A stretch of DNA of 64,000 nt from Alphaproteobacteria bacterium (GTDB lineage Bacteria > Pseudomonadota > Alphaproteobacteria > CALKHQ01). The DNA lies in assembly GCA_041396705.1 (NCBI GenBank), contig JAWKYB010000009.1:62001-126000 (forward strand), read 5' to 3'. This document shows positions 17,078 through 26,502 of this stretch, piece by piece; within the stretch, counting starts at the first letter, position 1; every line of letters begins with the position of its first letter. Made by a program: the position numbers and the translations under genes. The notes under the pieces were generated by a model, which saw nothing but the letters and a program-made list of their open reading frames with translations, did not search any database and had not been told where the DNA came from.

Positions 17078-17662
17078 GTGGCGATGGACAGCGAAAGGCA
17101 GATGATCGGCAAGATCGGCGGCCGGCTGCGGCTGGCGCGCCGGCTGCGCGGGCTGAAGATGAAGGCGCTTGCCGACATGGTCGGCTGCTCGGAAAGCCTG
17201 CTGTCGAAATACGAGAACGGCAAGGCCACGCCGTCGCTGCCGATGCTGCATCGGCTGGCGCACGAACTGGGCTTCAACATCGGCTGGATGTTCGACGAGG
17301 ACGCCGCCGGCTCCGGCATCGTGTTCCGCGCCGGCGAGCGGCCGATCATCGCGCTCGACCCGCTGCGCCAGGGCGAAGGCATCTCGCTGGAACGGGTCGT
17401 GCCTTACGATCCCAGCCACCTCGTCCAATGCAACATCCACCATATCGCTGCCGGCGGGCGCAGCGACGCACCGATCAGCCACGACGGCGAGGAGGTCGGC
17501 TACGTCATCGACGGGCGGGTCGAGCTGGAGGTCGACGGCCAGGTCTACCGGCTCAGCGCCGGCGACGCGTTCGTGTTCCGCTCCACCCTGCCGCACGCCT
17601 ATCGCAACCCCTGGGACGCGCCGGCAAGCATCTTCTGGGTCAACACGCCGCCCACCTTCTGA
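17078..17662 (+). CDS. XRE-family transcriptional regulator with C-terminal cupin domain
   Basis: A regulator of about 194 residues. An N-terminal lambda-repressor-type helix-turn-helix (IGGRLRLARRLRGLKMKALA, recognition helix around SESLLSKYENGKATPS) is followed by a cupin domain (SHDGEEVGYVIDGRVELEV, then LSAGDAFVFRSTLPHAYRNP). Such proteins sense a small metabolite and usually control an adjacent uptake or catabolic operon, here the sugar-type operon beginning at 17798. A GTG at 17078 has AAGGG upstream; ATG 17084 is nearly equivalent. It is encoded on the same strand as the operon, 135 bases ahead of its first gene. Confidence 0.88.
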   Translation: MAMDSERQMIGKIGGRLRLARRLRGLKMKALADMVGCSESLLSKYENGKATPSLPMLHRLAHELGFNIGWMFDEDAAGSGIVFRAGERPIIALDPLRQGEGISLERVVPYDPSHLVQCNIHHIAAGGRSDAPISHDGEEVGYVIDGRVELEVDGQVYRLSAGDAFVFRSTLPHAYRNPWDAPASIFWVNTPPTF

Positions 17663-17689
17663 ACGCGGCGCGGACCGCGGCCATGTGCA

Positions 17690-17730
17690 TTCAAGTCACT
17701 TGACGAATAATCCCGTCCGCTTGAAGAATA
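17690..17730 (+). promoter_or_regulatory. palindromic operator candidate before the transport operon
   Basis: TCAAGTCACTTGA (17691-17703) is a perfect 13-bp palindrome with a single central base, sitting 95 bases before the binding-protein start. Sixteen bases further on, CGCTTGAAGAAT (17719-17730) repeats the CGCTTGAA seen at 17008-17015 upstream of the XRE gene. This region is A/T-richer than its surroundings and is the likely promoter-operator of the operon. Confidence 0.5.
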
Positions 17731-17797
17731 TGCCGCCGCGGGGCCGGGCGTGCCGACCTGCGGGTCGAGGGGGACCCAGTTGAGAGGGAGAGACGAG

Positions 17798-18736
17798 ATG
17801 AAGTTCCGGACACTGGCCGCCGCCGCGCTGGCCGCGACCGCGCTGAGCGGCGGTCTGGCCGCCCAGGCGTCGGCCGAGACGATTGCGCTGGTGACGATCA
17901 ACCAGCAGGCGCTGTTCTTCAACCAGATCAATGACGGCGCCACCAAGGCGGCCGAGGCGGCCGGCGTCGAGCTGGTCATCTTCAACGCCAACAACGAGCC
18001 GTCGGCCCAGAACGACGCGATGGAGACCTATATCAGCCAGGGAGTCGACGCGATCATCATCGTGGCGATCGACGTCAACGGCGTGAAGCCGGCGATCACC
18101 CAGGCCAAGGAGGCCGGCATCCCGGTCATCGCCATCGACGCGCAGATCCCCGAAGGCGACAACGACAGCTTCATCGGCGTCGACAACATGCAGGCCGGCC
18201 GCGATATCGGCCAGCACTTCGTCGACTACGTCGCCGCGAACATGGGCGGCTCGGCCACCGTCGGCATCGTCGGTGCGCTCAACTCGTTCATCCAGAACCA
18301 GCGGCTCGACGGATTCGTCGAGGTGGTCGAGGCCTCCGGCGCCGACATCACCTTCCTCGACACGGTCGACGGCCAGAACAAGCAGGACGTTGCGCTGACC
18401 GCCGCGGAGAACCTGATGACCGCCAACCCCGCGATGAACGCGATCTACGCGACCGGCGAGCCGGCGCTGATCGGGGCGATCGCGGCGGTGGAGAGCCAGG
18501 GCATGACCGACCAGGTCAAGGTCTTCGGCTGGGACCTGACCGCCCAGGCGGTGAAGGGCATCGACGAGGGCTGGGTGGCCGCCGTCGTGCAGCAGAGCCC
18601 CTATGGCGAGGGCGAAGCGGCGGTCGAGGCCGCGATGACCCTGATCGGCGGCGGCACGGTCGAGCCGATCGTGTTCATCCCGATCGACATCGTCACCAAG
18701 GACAACGTGGACCAGTTCCGCGGCATGTTCGAATAG
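17798..18736 (+). CDS. sugar-type ABC importer, periplasmic binding protein (RbsB/FrcB class)
   Basis: A 312-residue Peripla_BP_4 protein. A classical signal peptide (LAAAALAATALSGGLAAQASA) ends near residue 26. The two-lobed fold is marked by ETIALVTINQQALFFNQI, GVELVIFNANN, YISQGVDAIIIVAIDVNG, IPVIAIDAQIP and, in the second lobe, AIYATGEPALIGAIAA and KVFGWDLTAQAV. It captures a sugar or sugar-like ligand in the periplasm for the ATPase and permease that follow. ATG 17798 follows GAGAGGGAGAGACGAG. A strong hairpin lies after its stop, as expected when the binding protein is made in excess. An orphan homologue of equal length is encoded at 30484-31422. Confidence 0.92.
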   Translation: MKFRTLAAAALAATALSGGLAAQASAETIALVTINQQALFFNQINDGATKAAEAAGVELVIFNANNEPSAQNDAMETYISQGVDAIIIVAIDVNGVKPAITQAKEAGIPVIAIDAQIPEGDNDSFIGVDNMQAGRDIGQHFVDYVAANMGGSATVGIVGALNSFIQNQRLDGFVEVVEASGADITFLDTVDGQNKQDVALTAAENLMTANPAMNAIYATGEPALIGAIAAVESQGMTDQVKVFGWDLTAQAVKGIDEGWVAAVVQQSPYGEGEAAVEAAMTLIGGGTVEPIVFIPIDIVTKDNVDQFRGMFE

Positions 18737-18767
18737 CGCGCGGCCCCGGCCCGCGTCTTCCCGCCAT

Positions 18768-18797
18768 CGCCGTGCCCGGCAAGGCCCGGGCACGGCG
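18768..18797 (+). terminator. 12-bp hairpin inside the operon, after the binding-protein gene
   Basis: A perfect inverted repeat, CGCCGTGCCCGG / CCGGGCACGGCG with loop CAAGGC, lies 31 bases after the binding-protein stop. Without a U run it more likely protects the upstream mRNA or partly terminates, giving more binding protein than membrane components. Confidence 0.55.
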
Positions 18798-18812
18798 CTT
18801 CGTTCAGGCCCG

Positions 18813-19576
<764 letters not shown>

Positions 19577-19580
<4 letters not shown>

Positions 19581-20560
19581 CCCTGCGCGACCGCCTGGCG
19601 GCCAACGGCGGCGTGGCGTCGATCGCCGGCTTCTTCCTGGTGGTCTGCGTGTATTTCGCCGTCGGCACCGACGGCTTCCTCAGCGAAAACAACCTGCTGA
19701 ACATCCTGCGCCAGAGCGCGCCGCTGCTGATCGTCGCCGCGGCGATGACCTTCGTCATCACCACCGCCGGCATCGACCTGTCGGTCGGCTCGATCGTGGC
19801 GCTGATCGGCTCGATGACGGCGCTGCTGATGCAGTCCGGCGAGGAGGCGTGGTTCGAGCAGGGGCTGGACTGGCCGGTCGTCTTCGTAGGCATGCTGGCG
19901 CTGGGCGGCCTGCTCGGCGCGCTGCAGGGTTTCTTCATCGCCTACGAAGGCATACCGGCGTTCATCGTCACGCTCGCCGGGCTCAGCGTGTTCCGCGGTG
20001 TCGCGCTGCTGATGACCGGCGGCTACTCGGTGCCGGTCGACTCCGAGAGCGGTTTCGTCTTTCTCGGCCGCGGCTGGTTCCAGGGCGTGCCGATGCCGGC
20101 GTTGATCGCCATCGCGGTGCTCGCCGTCGCCGCGCTGGTGTTCAATCAGACCCGGTTCGGCCGCTATGTCACCGGGATCGGCGCCAATGCCGAGGCGGTG
20201 CGCCGGGCCGGCGTCGACATCCGCCGGGTCACGCTGGCCTGCTATGTTCTTGCCGGCATCGCCGCCGCGCTGGCCGGGCTGCTGCTGACCGCGCGGCTGG
20301 GCAGCGGCTCGTCCAACGCCGGGCTCGGCTTCGAGCTGGAGGTGATCGCCGCGGTCGTGCTGGGCTCGACCAGCCTGTTCGGCGGCCGCGGCACCATCGT
20401 CGGCACCATCCTGGGCGCGCTGACCGTCGCGGTGATCGGCAACGGGCTGATCCTGTCGCACCTGTCGCCGTTTCTCACCCCGATCGTCACCGGCGCCATC
20501 ATCCTGATCGCGATCTGGCTCAACTTCCGGCTATTCTCGGGCCGAGGGAGGCGGCGATGA
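19577..20560 (+). CDS. sugar-type ABC importer permease (RbsC/FrcC class)
   Basis: A 327-residue BPD_transp_2 permease with eight to ten membrane helices. Family signatures include MTFVITTAGIDLSVGSIVAL, AFIVTLAGLSVFRGVALLMTGG, TRFGRYVTGIGANAEAVRRA (coupling loop contacting the ATPase) and LEVIAAVVLGSTSLFGGRG. Both ends overlap neighbours by four bases, indicating tight coupling. Confidence 0.94.
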
Positions 20561-21639
20561 CCATGGTGGACCCGGACGGCAAGGTCGGCGTCGGCTCCGG
20601 CCACGTGATGACCGTGCTCGGCCCGTTGCCGGTGGCGCGCATGGGCGTCACGCTTGTGCACGAACACATCCTGCTCGACGCGGCCACGTCGTGGCGCCGG
20701 CCCTGCTGCGCCGGCCACCTCGCGCTGGCCGAGCGCCCGGTTTCGGTCGAATTCCTCGGCGAGTTGCGGATGAATCCGTTTCTCAACCGCGACAACTGCG
20801 TGTTGTCCGACGTCGACGCCGCGATCGAGGAGCTGATGGCCTTTGCCGATCAGGGCGGCGCGACGGTGATCGATCCGACCAACCGCGGCATCGGCCGCGA
20901 CGGTCCGACGCTGCAGCGGATCAGCCGGCGCACCGGGCTGAACATCGTGATGGGCGCCGGCTTCTACCTGGAGCGGTCGCACCCCGACTATTTCGCGGCG
21001 ATGAGCGAGGACGACATCGCCGACCAGATCGTGGCCGACGTCGGCGCCGGCCCGGACCTGCCGGAGGTGCCGGCCGGCCTGATCGGCGAGATTGGCGTCA
21101 GCAAGGATTTCACCGCTGCCGAGGAGAAGTCGCTGCGCGGCGCCGCCCAGGCGGCCCGGCGCAGCGGCGTGCCGCTGTCGATCCACCTGCCGGGGTGGGA
21201 GCGGCTGGCCCACCGTGTCCTCGACGTGGTGGAGGCGGTCGGCGCCGACCTCGACCATACCATCCTCTGCCACATGAACCCGAGTTGCGCCGACCCGGCC
21301 TACCAGAAGAGCCTGGCCGACCGCGGCGCATGGCTGGAATACGACATGATCGGCATGGACTACTACTATGCCGACCAGGACGCCCAGTGCCCCAGCGACG
21401 AGGACAACGCCCGCGCCATCCGGGCGCTGATCGACGATGGCTATCTGCGCCGGCTGCTGATCTCGCAGGACGTGTTCCTGAAGATGATGCTCACCCGCCA
21501 TGGCGGCTTCGGCTATGGCTACATCCTGCGCCACTTCGTGCCGCGGCTGCGGCGCCATGGCGTCGACCGGCAGGCGATCGACGCCCTGCTCACCGGCAAC
21601 CCGCGCCGGGTGTTTTCCGCCGACCCCGACGCCGATTGA
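20557..21639 (+). CDS. phosphotriesterase-family metal-dependent hydrolase
   Basis: A 360-residue TIM-barrel hydrolase of the amidohydrolase superfamily. The binuclear metal site is complete: HEH at 35-37, Glu178 in GEIGVSK (Glu rather than the carbamylated Lys of true phosphotriesterases, as in the PHP subgroup), His210 (SIHLPGW), His239 (LCHMNP) and Asp305 (ISQDVF). PHP-type enzymes act on lactones or esters rather than organophosphates. In this operon it could open a lactone or hydrolyse an ester of the imported compound (inference). It starts at an ATGA overlap with the permease and is followed 15 bases later by the next gene. Confidence 0.9.
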   Translation: MTMVDPDGKVGVGSGHVMTVLGPLPVARMGVTLVHEHILLDAATSWRRPCCAGHLALAERPVSVEFLGELRMNPFLNRDNCVLSDVDAAIEELMAFADQGGATVIDPTNRGIGRDGPTLQRISRRTGLNIVMGAGFYLERSHPDYFAAMSEDDIADQIVADVGAGPDLPEVPAGLIGEIGVSKDFTAAEEKSLRGAAQAARRSGVPLSIHLPGWERLAHRVLDVVEAVGADLDHTILCHMNPSCADPAYQKSLADRGAWLEYDMIGMDYYYADQDAQCPSDEDNARAIRALIDDGYLRRLLISQDVFLKMMLTRHGGFGYGYILRHFVPRLRRHGVDRQAIDALLTGNPRRVFSADPDAD

Positions 21640-21654
21640 AAAGGGAGGACCGCG

Positions 21655-22419
21655 ATGGCCGCGAAGAAGAAGATCCTGCTGGCCGGCGAGAGCTGGGTGA
21701 CCACGGCGACCCACATCAAGGGTTTCGACCAGTTCCCGACCGTCACCTTCCACCGCGGCGCCGACGGCTTCCTCGACGCGCTGAAGAAGCTGCCGGTCGA
21801 GTTCACCTATATGCCCTGCCATGAGGCGCAGACCGACTTCCCGGCGACCGTGAAGGGGCTGAAGGCCTATGACGCGATCATCCTGTCGGACATCGGCGCC
21901 AACACCCTGCTGCTGCACCCCGACACCTGGATCCGCAGCCAGAAGACGCCGAACCGGCTGTTCGCGCTGGAGCGCTATGTGGCGCAGGGCGGCGGGCTGG
22001 CGATGATCGGCGGCTATCTCAGCTTCCAGGGCATCAACGGCGCCGCGCGCTTCCGCGGCACGCCGGTCGAGGCCGCGCTGCCGGTCACGATCCATCCCTT
22101 CGACGACCGCGTCGAGGCGCCGGAGGGCATGCGGCCGGAAGCGGTCGGCGACCATCCGATCCTCGCCGGCGTCAGTGGCGAATGGCCGGAGATCCTGGGC
22201 TTCAACGAGGTCGAGGCGAAACCGGACGCGACCGTGCTGGCGCAGGCCAGCGCCACCTATCGCAACCTGCCGATCATGGCGGTGCGCAGCCACGGCAAGG
22301 GCCGCTCGCTGGTCTGGACCAGCGACATCGGCCCGCACTGGCTGCCGGCAGACGTGCTGAAGTGGAAGCACTTCGCCCGGCTGTGGGGCCAGGCGCTGGG
22401 CTGGCTGTGCGGCGCCTGA
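21655..22419 (+). CDS. glutamine-amidotransferase-like protein (PF07090 type)
   Basis: A 254-residue protein with a class-I amidotransferase-like flavodoxin fold: KKKILLAGESWVTTATHIKG at the N-terminus, YDAIILSDIGANTLLL, ALERYVAQGGGLAMIGGYLSF and HGKGRSLVWTSDIGPHW. These are the marks of the putative cytoplasmic amidotransferase family DUF1355/PF07090, often found beside sugar uptake and phosphotriesterase genes. A Cys at the MPCHEAQ position may be the nucleophile, but the classical Cys-His-Glu triad is not evident. Substrate unknown. ATG 21655 follows GGGAGG. Confidence 0.8.
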   Translation: MAAKKKILLAGESWVTTATHIKGFDQFPTVTFHRGADGFLDALKKLPVEFTYMPCHEAQTDFPATVKGLKAYDAIILSDIGANTLLLHPDTWIRSQKTPNRLFALERYVAQGGGLAMIGGYLSFQGINGAARFRGTPVEAALPVTIHPFDDRVEAPEGMRPEAVGDHPILAGVSGEWPEILGFNEVEAKPDATVLAQASATYRNLPIMAVRSHGKGRSLVWTSDIGPHWLPADVLKWKHFARLWGQALGWLCGA

Positions 22420-22426
22420 GGGCCGC

Positions 22427-23338
22427 ATGACGATCCACGTCGTCGGCAACGCCTGCGTCGACCTGTCGTTCTGGCTGGCCGGCGACGTGCCGGCCGGCGC
22501 CACCGTGCTGGCCCGGCGCTGGCGGCGCCGGCCCGGCGGCAAGGGCCTGAACCAGGCGACTGCCGCGGCGCGGGCCGGTGCGCGGGTGGTTCTGTGGGCC
22601 GCTGTCGGCGACGACGGCGAGGCGGAGGCGATCCAGGCACACCTGGTCGGCGAGGGCATCGGCCAGCAGGGCCTGGCCTACCGGCCCGGCCCCTCCGACA
22701 TCTCGGCCATCTGGATCGGTCCGGACGGCGAGAACCGGATCGTCAGCGCGGCCGACCAGGCCTTTGCCTTCCGGCCGGCGGACGACCCGCAGTTCCGCGG
22801 CGCCATCGCCGCCGGCGACGTCGTGGCCGGTCAGGGCAACCTGGCGCCGGTGGCGACCGAGAACGCCTTTCGGCTGGCGCGGGCCAACGGCGCCCGCACG
22901 GCGCTGAATCCGTCGCCGGTGCGAGATGGCCGCCATCCAGACCTCGCGCTGGTCGACCTGGTCGTGCTGAACCGCGAGGAAGCGGCGGCGGCAAGCGGCC
23001 TCGGCGATCCGTTCGCCGCGCTGGCCTGGCTGCGCGGCCGCGCCGGCGGCAGCGTGGTGGTAACATTGGGCGCCGACGGGGCGGCGCTGGCCGAACCCGG
23101 TCAGCCGATCCGCCAGTGGCCGGCGCCCCGTGTCGCCGCGGTCGATACCAGCGGGGCCGGCGACGCCCTGTTCGGCACGCTGCTGGCGCTGTGGGCGGCG
23201 GGTCGCAGTCTGGGCGAGGCCCTGCCCGGCGCCATCGCGGTCGCGGCGCGGGCGGTGGAGCGGCCGGGTGCGCTCGATGGCCTGCCGCCGGCCGGCGAGG
23301 TGTTGCGGCTGATCGCCGGCGACGCCAGCGCGGCCTGA
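22427..23338 (+). CDS. PfkB-family (ribokinase-like) carbohydrate kinase
   Basis: A 303-residue kinase phosphorylating a sugar or nucleoside-type alcohol with ATP. The N-terminal PfkB signature (RPGGKGLNQATAAARAGARV) and the C-terminal one (VDTSGAGDALFGTLLALWAAG, anion hole GAGD with the catalytic Asp) are both intact; LNREEA marks the middle. It starts eight bases after the amidotransferase-like gene. The kinase would trap the imported or hydrolysed sugar part inside the cell. It could be a ribokinase, deoxyribokinase or nucleoside kinase; the sequence alone does not decide. Confidence 0.9.
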   Translation: MTIHVVGNACVDLSFWLAGDVPAGATVLARRWRRRPGGKGLNQATAAARAGARVVLWAAVGDDGEAEAIQAHLVGEGIGQQGLAYRPGPSDISAIWIGPDGENRIVSAADQAFAFRPADDPQFRGAIAAGDVVAGQGNLAPVATENAFRLARANGARTALNPSPVRDGRHPDLALVDLVVLNREEAAAASGLGDPFAALAWLRGRAGGSVVVTLGADGAALAEPGQPIRQWPAPRVAAVDTSGAGDALFGTLLALWAAGRSLGEALPGAIAVAARAVERPGALDGLPPAGEVLRLIAGDASAA

Positions 23339-23352
23339 GGGGGGAGAACCGG

Positions 23353-24192
23353 GTGAACACGTCCTTGCCGGTGGGCGACCAGAGGGGCAACGCGGTCGTC
23401 GACCTGTTCGGCCGCCGCGGCGCGTTGATCGGGGTGGTTCATCTGCTCGCGCTGCCGGGGGCGCCGCGCCATGCCGGCGGCGGCATGGCGGCGATCCTGG
23501 AGCGGGCGACGCGCGACGCCGACGCCTACCTCGGCGGCGGGCTGGACGGGCTGATCGTGGAGAATCACGGCGACGGGCCGTTCGCCAAGCCCGACGACAT
23601 CGGGCCGGAAACGGCGGCCTGCATGGCGGTGGTCACCGACCGGCTGGTGCAGGCGTTCGGCTGCCCGATCGGCATCAACGTGCTGGCCAACGCCGCGGTG
23701 CCGGCCCTGGCGACCGCGGTCGCCGGCGGCGCCCGCTTCGTGCGGGTGAACCAGTGGGCCAACGCCTATGTCGCCAACGAGGGGCTGATCGAGGGCGCCG
23801 CGGCACGGGCGATGCGCTATCGCCGCATGCTCGGCGCCGGCGACGTGCGCATCTTCGCCGACGCCCACGTCAAGCACGGCGCCCATGCCATCGTCGCCGA
23901 CCGCCCGGTCGAGGAGCTGGTCCGCGACGTCGCCTTCTTCGACGCCGACGCGGTGATCGCCACCGGCCAGCGCACCGGCCACAGCGCCGACCTGGACTAT
24001 GTCCGTACCATCGCGGCCGCCAGCCACCTGCCGACCCTGGTCGGCAGCGGGGCGACGCCGGACAACGTCGCCGCCTTGCTCGGTGTCGTCGACGGGGTCA
24101 TCGTCGCCAGCGCGCTGAAGCGGGACGGGGTCTGGTGGAACCCGGTCGACCGCGAACGGGTGCGCGCCTTCGCGACGGCGGCCGGCCGATGA
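23353..24192 (+). CDS. BtpA/SgcQ family protein
   Basis: A 279-residue TIM-barrel protein of the BtpA/SgcQ family: LIGVVHLLALPGAP at the start, LDGLIVENHGDGPF, GINVLANAAVPALATAVAGGARFVRVN, RIFADAHVKHG and, near the end, TLVGSGATPDNVAALLGVVDGVIVAS, a phosphate-binding-like turn. E. coli SgcQ belongs to an uncharacterised sugar operon; cyanobacterial BtpA affects photosystem I. The fold suggests binding of a phosphosugar, perhaps the product of the PfkB kinase (inference). GTG 23353 has GGGGAG upstream. Confidence 0.9.
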   Translation: MNTSLPVGDQRGNAVVDLFGRRGALIGVVHLLALPGAPRHAGGGMAAILERATRDADAYLGGGLDGLIVENHGDGPFAKPDDIGPETAACMAVVTDRLVQAFGCPIGINVLANAAVPALATAVAGGARFVRVNQWANAYVANEGLIEGAAARAMRYRRMLGAGDVRIFADAHVKHGAHAIVADRPVEELVRDVAFFDADAVIATGQRTGHSADLDYVRTIAAASHLPTLVGSGATPDNVAALLGVVDGVIVASALKRDGVWWNPVDRERVRAFATAAGR

Positions 24193-25433
24193 CCGTGCTG
24201 CCGCAGCTCGACCAAAGCCGGCTGCTGCGCCGGCTCGCCGAGATCGCACGGTTCGGCGCCACCGGCGCCGGCGGACTCGACCGCCAGGCGCTCAGCGCCG
24301 ACGAGGTGGCCGCCCGCAGCTATGTGCTGGAGGTTGCGCGCGAGCGCGGATTCGGCTGCGCCATCGATGCGATCGGCAACCTGTTCGTCCGCCGCGACGG
24401 CACCGATGTCCGGCTGCCGCCGCTGGCCGCCGGCAGCCACCTCGACAGCCAGCCGAAGGGCGGGCGCTTCGACGGGACGCTCGGCGTGATGGCGGCGCTG
24501 GAGGTGCTGGAGGCGCTGGCGGACGGCGACGTCGACCATCGCCACCCGATCGAAGCGGTGGTGTGGACCAACGAGGAAGGCAGCCGCTTCGCGCCGGGCA
24601 CCATGGGTTCCAGCGTCTATGCCGGCGCCGCCGACCTTGCCGCCATGCTCGGTGCGACCGATGCGGCCGGCACGACCGTCGCAGCCGCGCTCGCCGAGGC
24701 GCAGGCGGCCCTCGGCCCGCTGCACCACCGGCAGCTCGGTCTGCCGTTCGCGGCCTATGTCGAGCTGCACATCGAGCAGGGGCCGGTGCTCGAATCGCTT
24801 GGCTATCCCGTCGGCGTGGTCGACGGCATCCAGGGCGCGCGCTGGCTGCAGGTCGACGTCGCAGGGCGGGCGGGCCATGCCGGCACCACGCCCGAGGCGC
24901 TGCGGCGCGATGCCGGCGACGCGGCGATCCGCGCGGCGGCGGCCGCGCGCGCAGCGGTCCATGCCGACGGCGACGCACGGGTGCGTTTCACCATCGGCCG
25001 CATCGCCTTCATGCCCGGCTCGATCAACACCATCCCGGCCGCCGCGCGATTCACCATCGACCTGCGCCACCCGGACGCCGCCGCGCTGGATGCGCTGGAC
25101 GCCCGGCTGCAGGCGGCAATCCAAGCCGCAGCCGCGCCCTGTGGCGTGACCATCGACCGGCTGATGGACAACCCGCCGACACGGTTCGACAGCCGTGTGA
25201 TCGCGGCCTGTGCCGACGCGGCAGAACGCTATGTCTCGCCGCCGTTCCAGCTGACGTCGGGCGCCTTCCACGATGCGCAGTTCGCGGCCCGGCTCGGTCC
25301 CGCGGGCATGATCTTCATCCCGTGCGCGGACGGCATCAGCCATGCCGAGGTCGAGGATATCGAACCCGATCACGCCGTGGCGGGCACACAGGTGCTGATG
25401 GACGCGCTGCTGGCGCTCGACCGGGCGCTGTAG
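24189..25433 (+). CDS. M20-family Zn hydrolase (N-carbamoyl amino acid / allantoate amidohydrolase type)
   Basis: A 414-residue amidase of the hydantoinase/carbamoylase family, which removes carbamoyl or ureido groups. The metal ligands are complete: His in AAGSHLDSQPKGG, Asp in GRFDGTLGV, Glu in WTNEEGSRFAPG, His in YVELHIEQGPVL and the final His in TSGAFHDAQF. The small lid/dimerisation domain (GRAGHAGTTPEALRRDAGD, RFTIDLRHPD) lies in the middle. It overlaps the BtpA gene by four bases and ends the operon. A carbamoylase beside a sugar kinase hints that the imported compound carries a ureido or amide group. Confidence 0.9.
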   Translation: MTVLPQLDQSRLLRRLAEIARFGATGAGGLDRQALSADEVAARSYVLEVARERGFGCAIDAIGNLFVRRDGTDVRLPPLAAGSHLDSQPKGGRFDGTLGVMAALEVLEALADGDVDHRHPIEAVVWTNEEGSRFAPGTMGSSVYAGAADLAAMLGATDAAGTTVAAALAEAQAALGPLHHRQLGLPFAAYVELHIEQGPVLESLGYPVGVVDGIQGARWLQVDVAGRAGHAGTTPEALRRDAGDAAIRAAAAARAAVHADGDARVRFTIGRIAFMPGSINTIPAAARFTIDLRHPDAAALDALDARLQAAIQAAAAPCGVTIDRLMDNPPTRFDSRVIAACADAAERYVSPPFQLTSGAFHDAQFAARLGPAGMIFIPCADGISHAEVEDIEPDHAVAGTQVLMDALLALDRAL

Positions 25434-25439
25434 CGGCGG

Positions 25440-25460
25440 CGGGGCTGGGCCTCAGCCCCG
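25440..25460. terminator. bidirectional terminator between converging operons
   Basis: A perfect 8-bp stem CGGGGCTG / CAGCCCCG (loop GGCCT) sits exactly where the rightward catabolic operon meets the leftward ABC operon and overlaps the permease stop codon. Confidence 0.6.
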
Positions 25461-26492
25461 GGCCATCCTCAGCTTCTGTGCATAGACGTTGATGATCAGC
25501 GCCATCAGCAGGATCAGGCCGCGGATCAGCACCTTCAGGAAGCTGTCGATGTCGATGTGGTCCAGCCCGTTGTTGAGCACGCCGAGAACGAACAGGCCGA
25601 CGATGGTATTCGGTATGCCGCCGCGGCCGCCGAACAGGCTGGTGCCGCCGACCACCACAGCGGCGATGGCGTCGAGCAGGTAGTCGTCGAACTCGTTCTG
25701 CTGGGCGCTGCCGAAATAGGCGACGCCGACCATCCCGCCCACGCCGGCGCACATCGCGCCGATGATCATCACCGAGGCCAGGATCAGCTTGACGTTGACG
25801 CCGGAATATTCCGCAGCCTCGCGGTTTCCGCCGACCATGTACACATAGCGGCCGAACCGGGTGTAGGTCAGCACCAGGTGGCCGACCAGCAGGAACAGTG
25901 CCGCCAGCACGACGATCCAGGGCAAGCTCTGCGAGCCGATCTGCAACAGGGTGCCGCTTCCCAGCTCCTTGATCACGTCCGGCACGGCATAGGCGATCTG
26001 CCCGCGCACCAGCATGGCGCTGATGCCGGCGCCGATCTGCATCATCGCCAGCGTCATGATGAACGACGGGATGCCGATCACGGTCAGGCCGATGGCGTTG
26101 ATGATGCCGAGGCCCAGCGCCGCGCACAGCGCGATGATGATCGCGGCAAAGCCGGGCAGCGGCACGTTGGCGATGGCGACATAGGATTCCTGTGCGGTGA
26201 AGAACGCCAGCACGATGCCGACCGCGTTGGCCACGGCCGCAATCGACAGGTCGATCTCGGCGGTCAGGATGACGAAGGTCAGGCCGGTGGCGATGATGGC
26301 GGTGACCGAGATCTGCCGCAGCACGTTGAACAGATTGCTGACCGTCATGAACGATTCGCTCATCACCGCGAAGATGATGACGAGGAACAGCAGCGTGACG
26401 AACGGCGCGATGTTGGTCATGCGCCGGGCCAGCCACTGCTTGAATCCGGGCTTTGCCGCGCCGGGTCGCAACTCGGCTGATTGATCCGACAT
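25452..26492 (-). CDS. second sugar-type ABC importer, permease
   Basis: A 346-residue RbsC-class permease: a soluble N-terminus (PGFKQWLARRMTNIAPFVTL), then about ten helices with the signatures LTFVILTAEIDLSIAAVANA, IGIPSFIMTLAMMQIG, YTRFGRYVYMVGGNREAAEY and LLDAIAAVVVGGTSLFGGRG. It is the last gene of a three-gene leftward operon (binding protein, ATPase, permease) and begins 10 bases after the ATPase gene. Confidence 0.93.
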   Translation of the reverse strand: MSDQSAELRPGAAKPGFKQWLARRMTNIAPFVTLLFLVIIFAVMSESFMTVSNLFNVLRQISVTAIIATGLTFVILTAEIDLSIAAVANAVGIVLAFFTAQESYVAIANVPLPGFAAIIIALCAALGLGIINAIGLTVIGIPSFIMTLAMMQIGAGISAMLVRGQIAYAVPDVIKELGSGTLLQIGSQSLPWIVVLAALFLLVGHLVLTYTRFGRYVYMVGGNREAAEYSGVNVKLILASVMIIGAMCAGVGGMVGVAYFGSAQQNEFDDYLLDAIAAVVVGGTSLFGGRGGIPNTIVGLFVLGVLNNGLDHIDIDSFLKVLIRGLILLMALIINVYAQKLRMARG

Positions 26493-26502
26493 CGTGGGTT
26501 CC

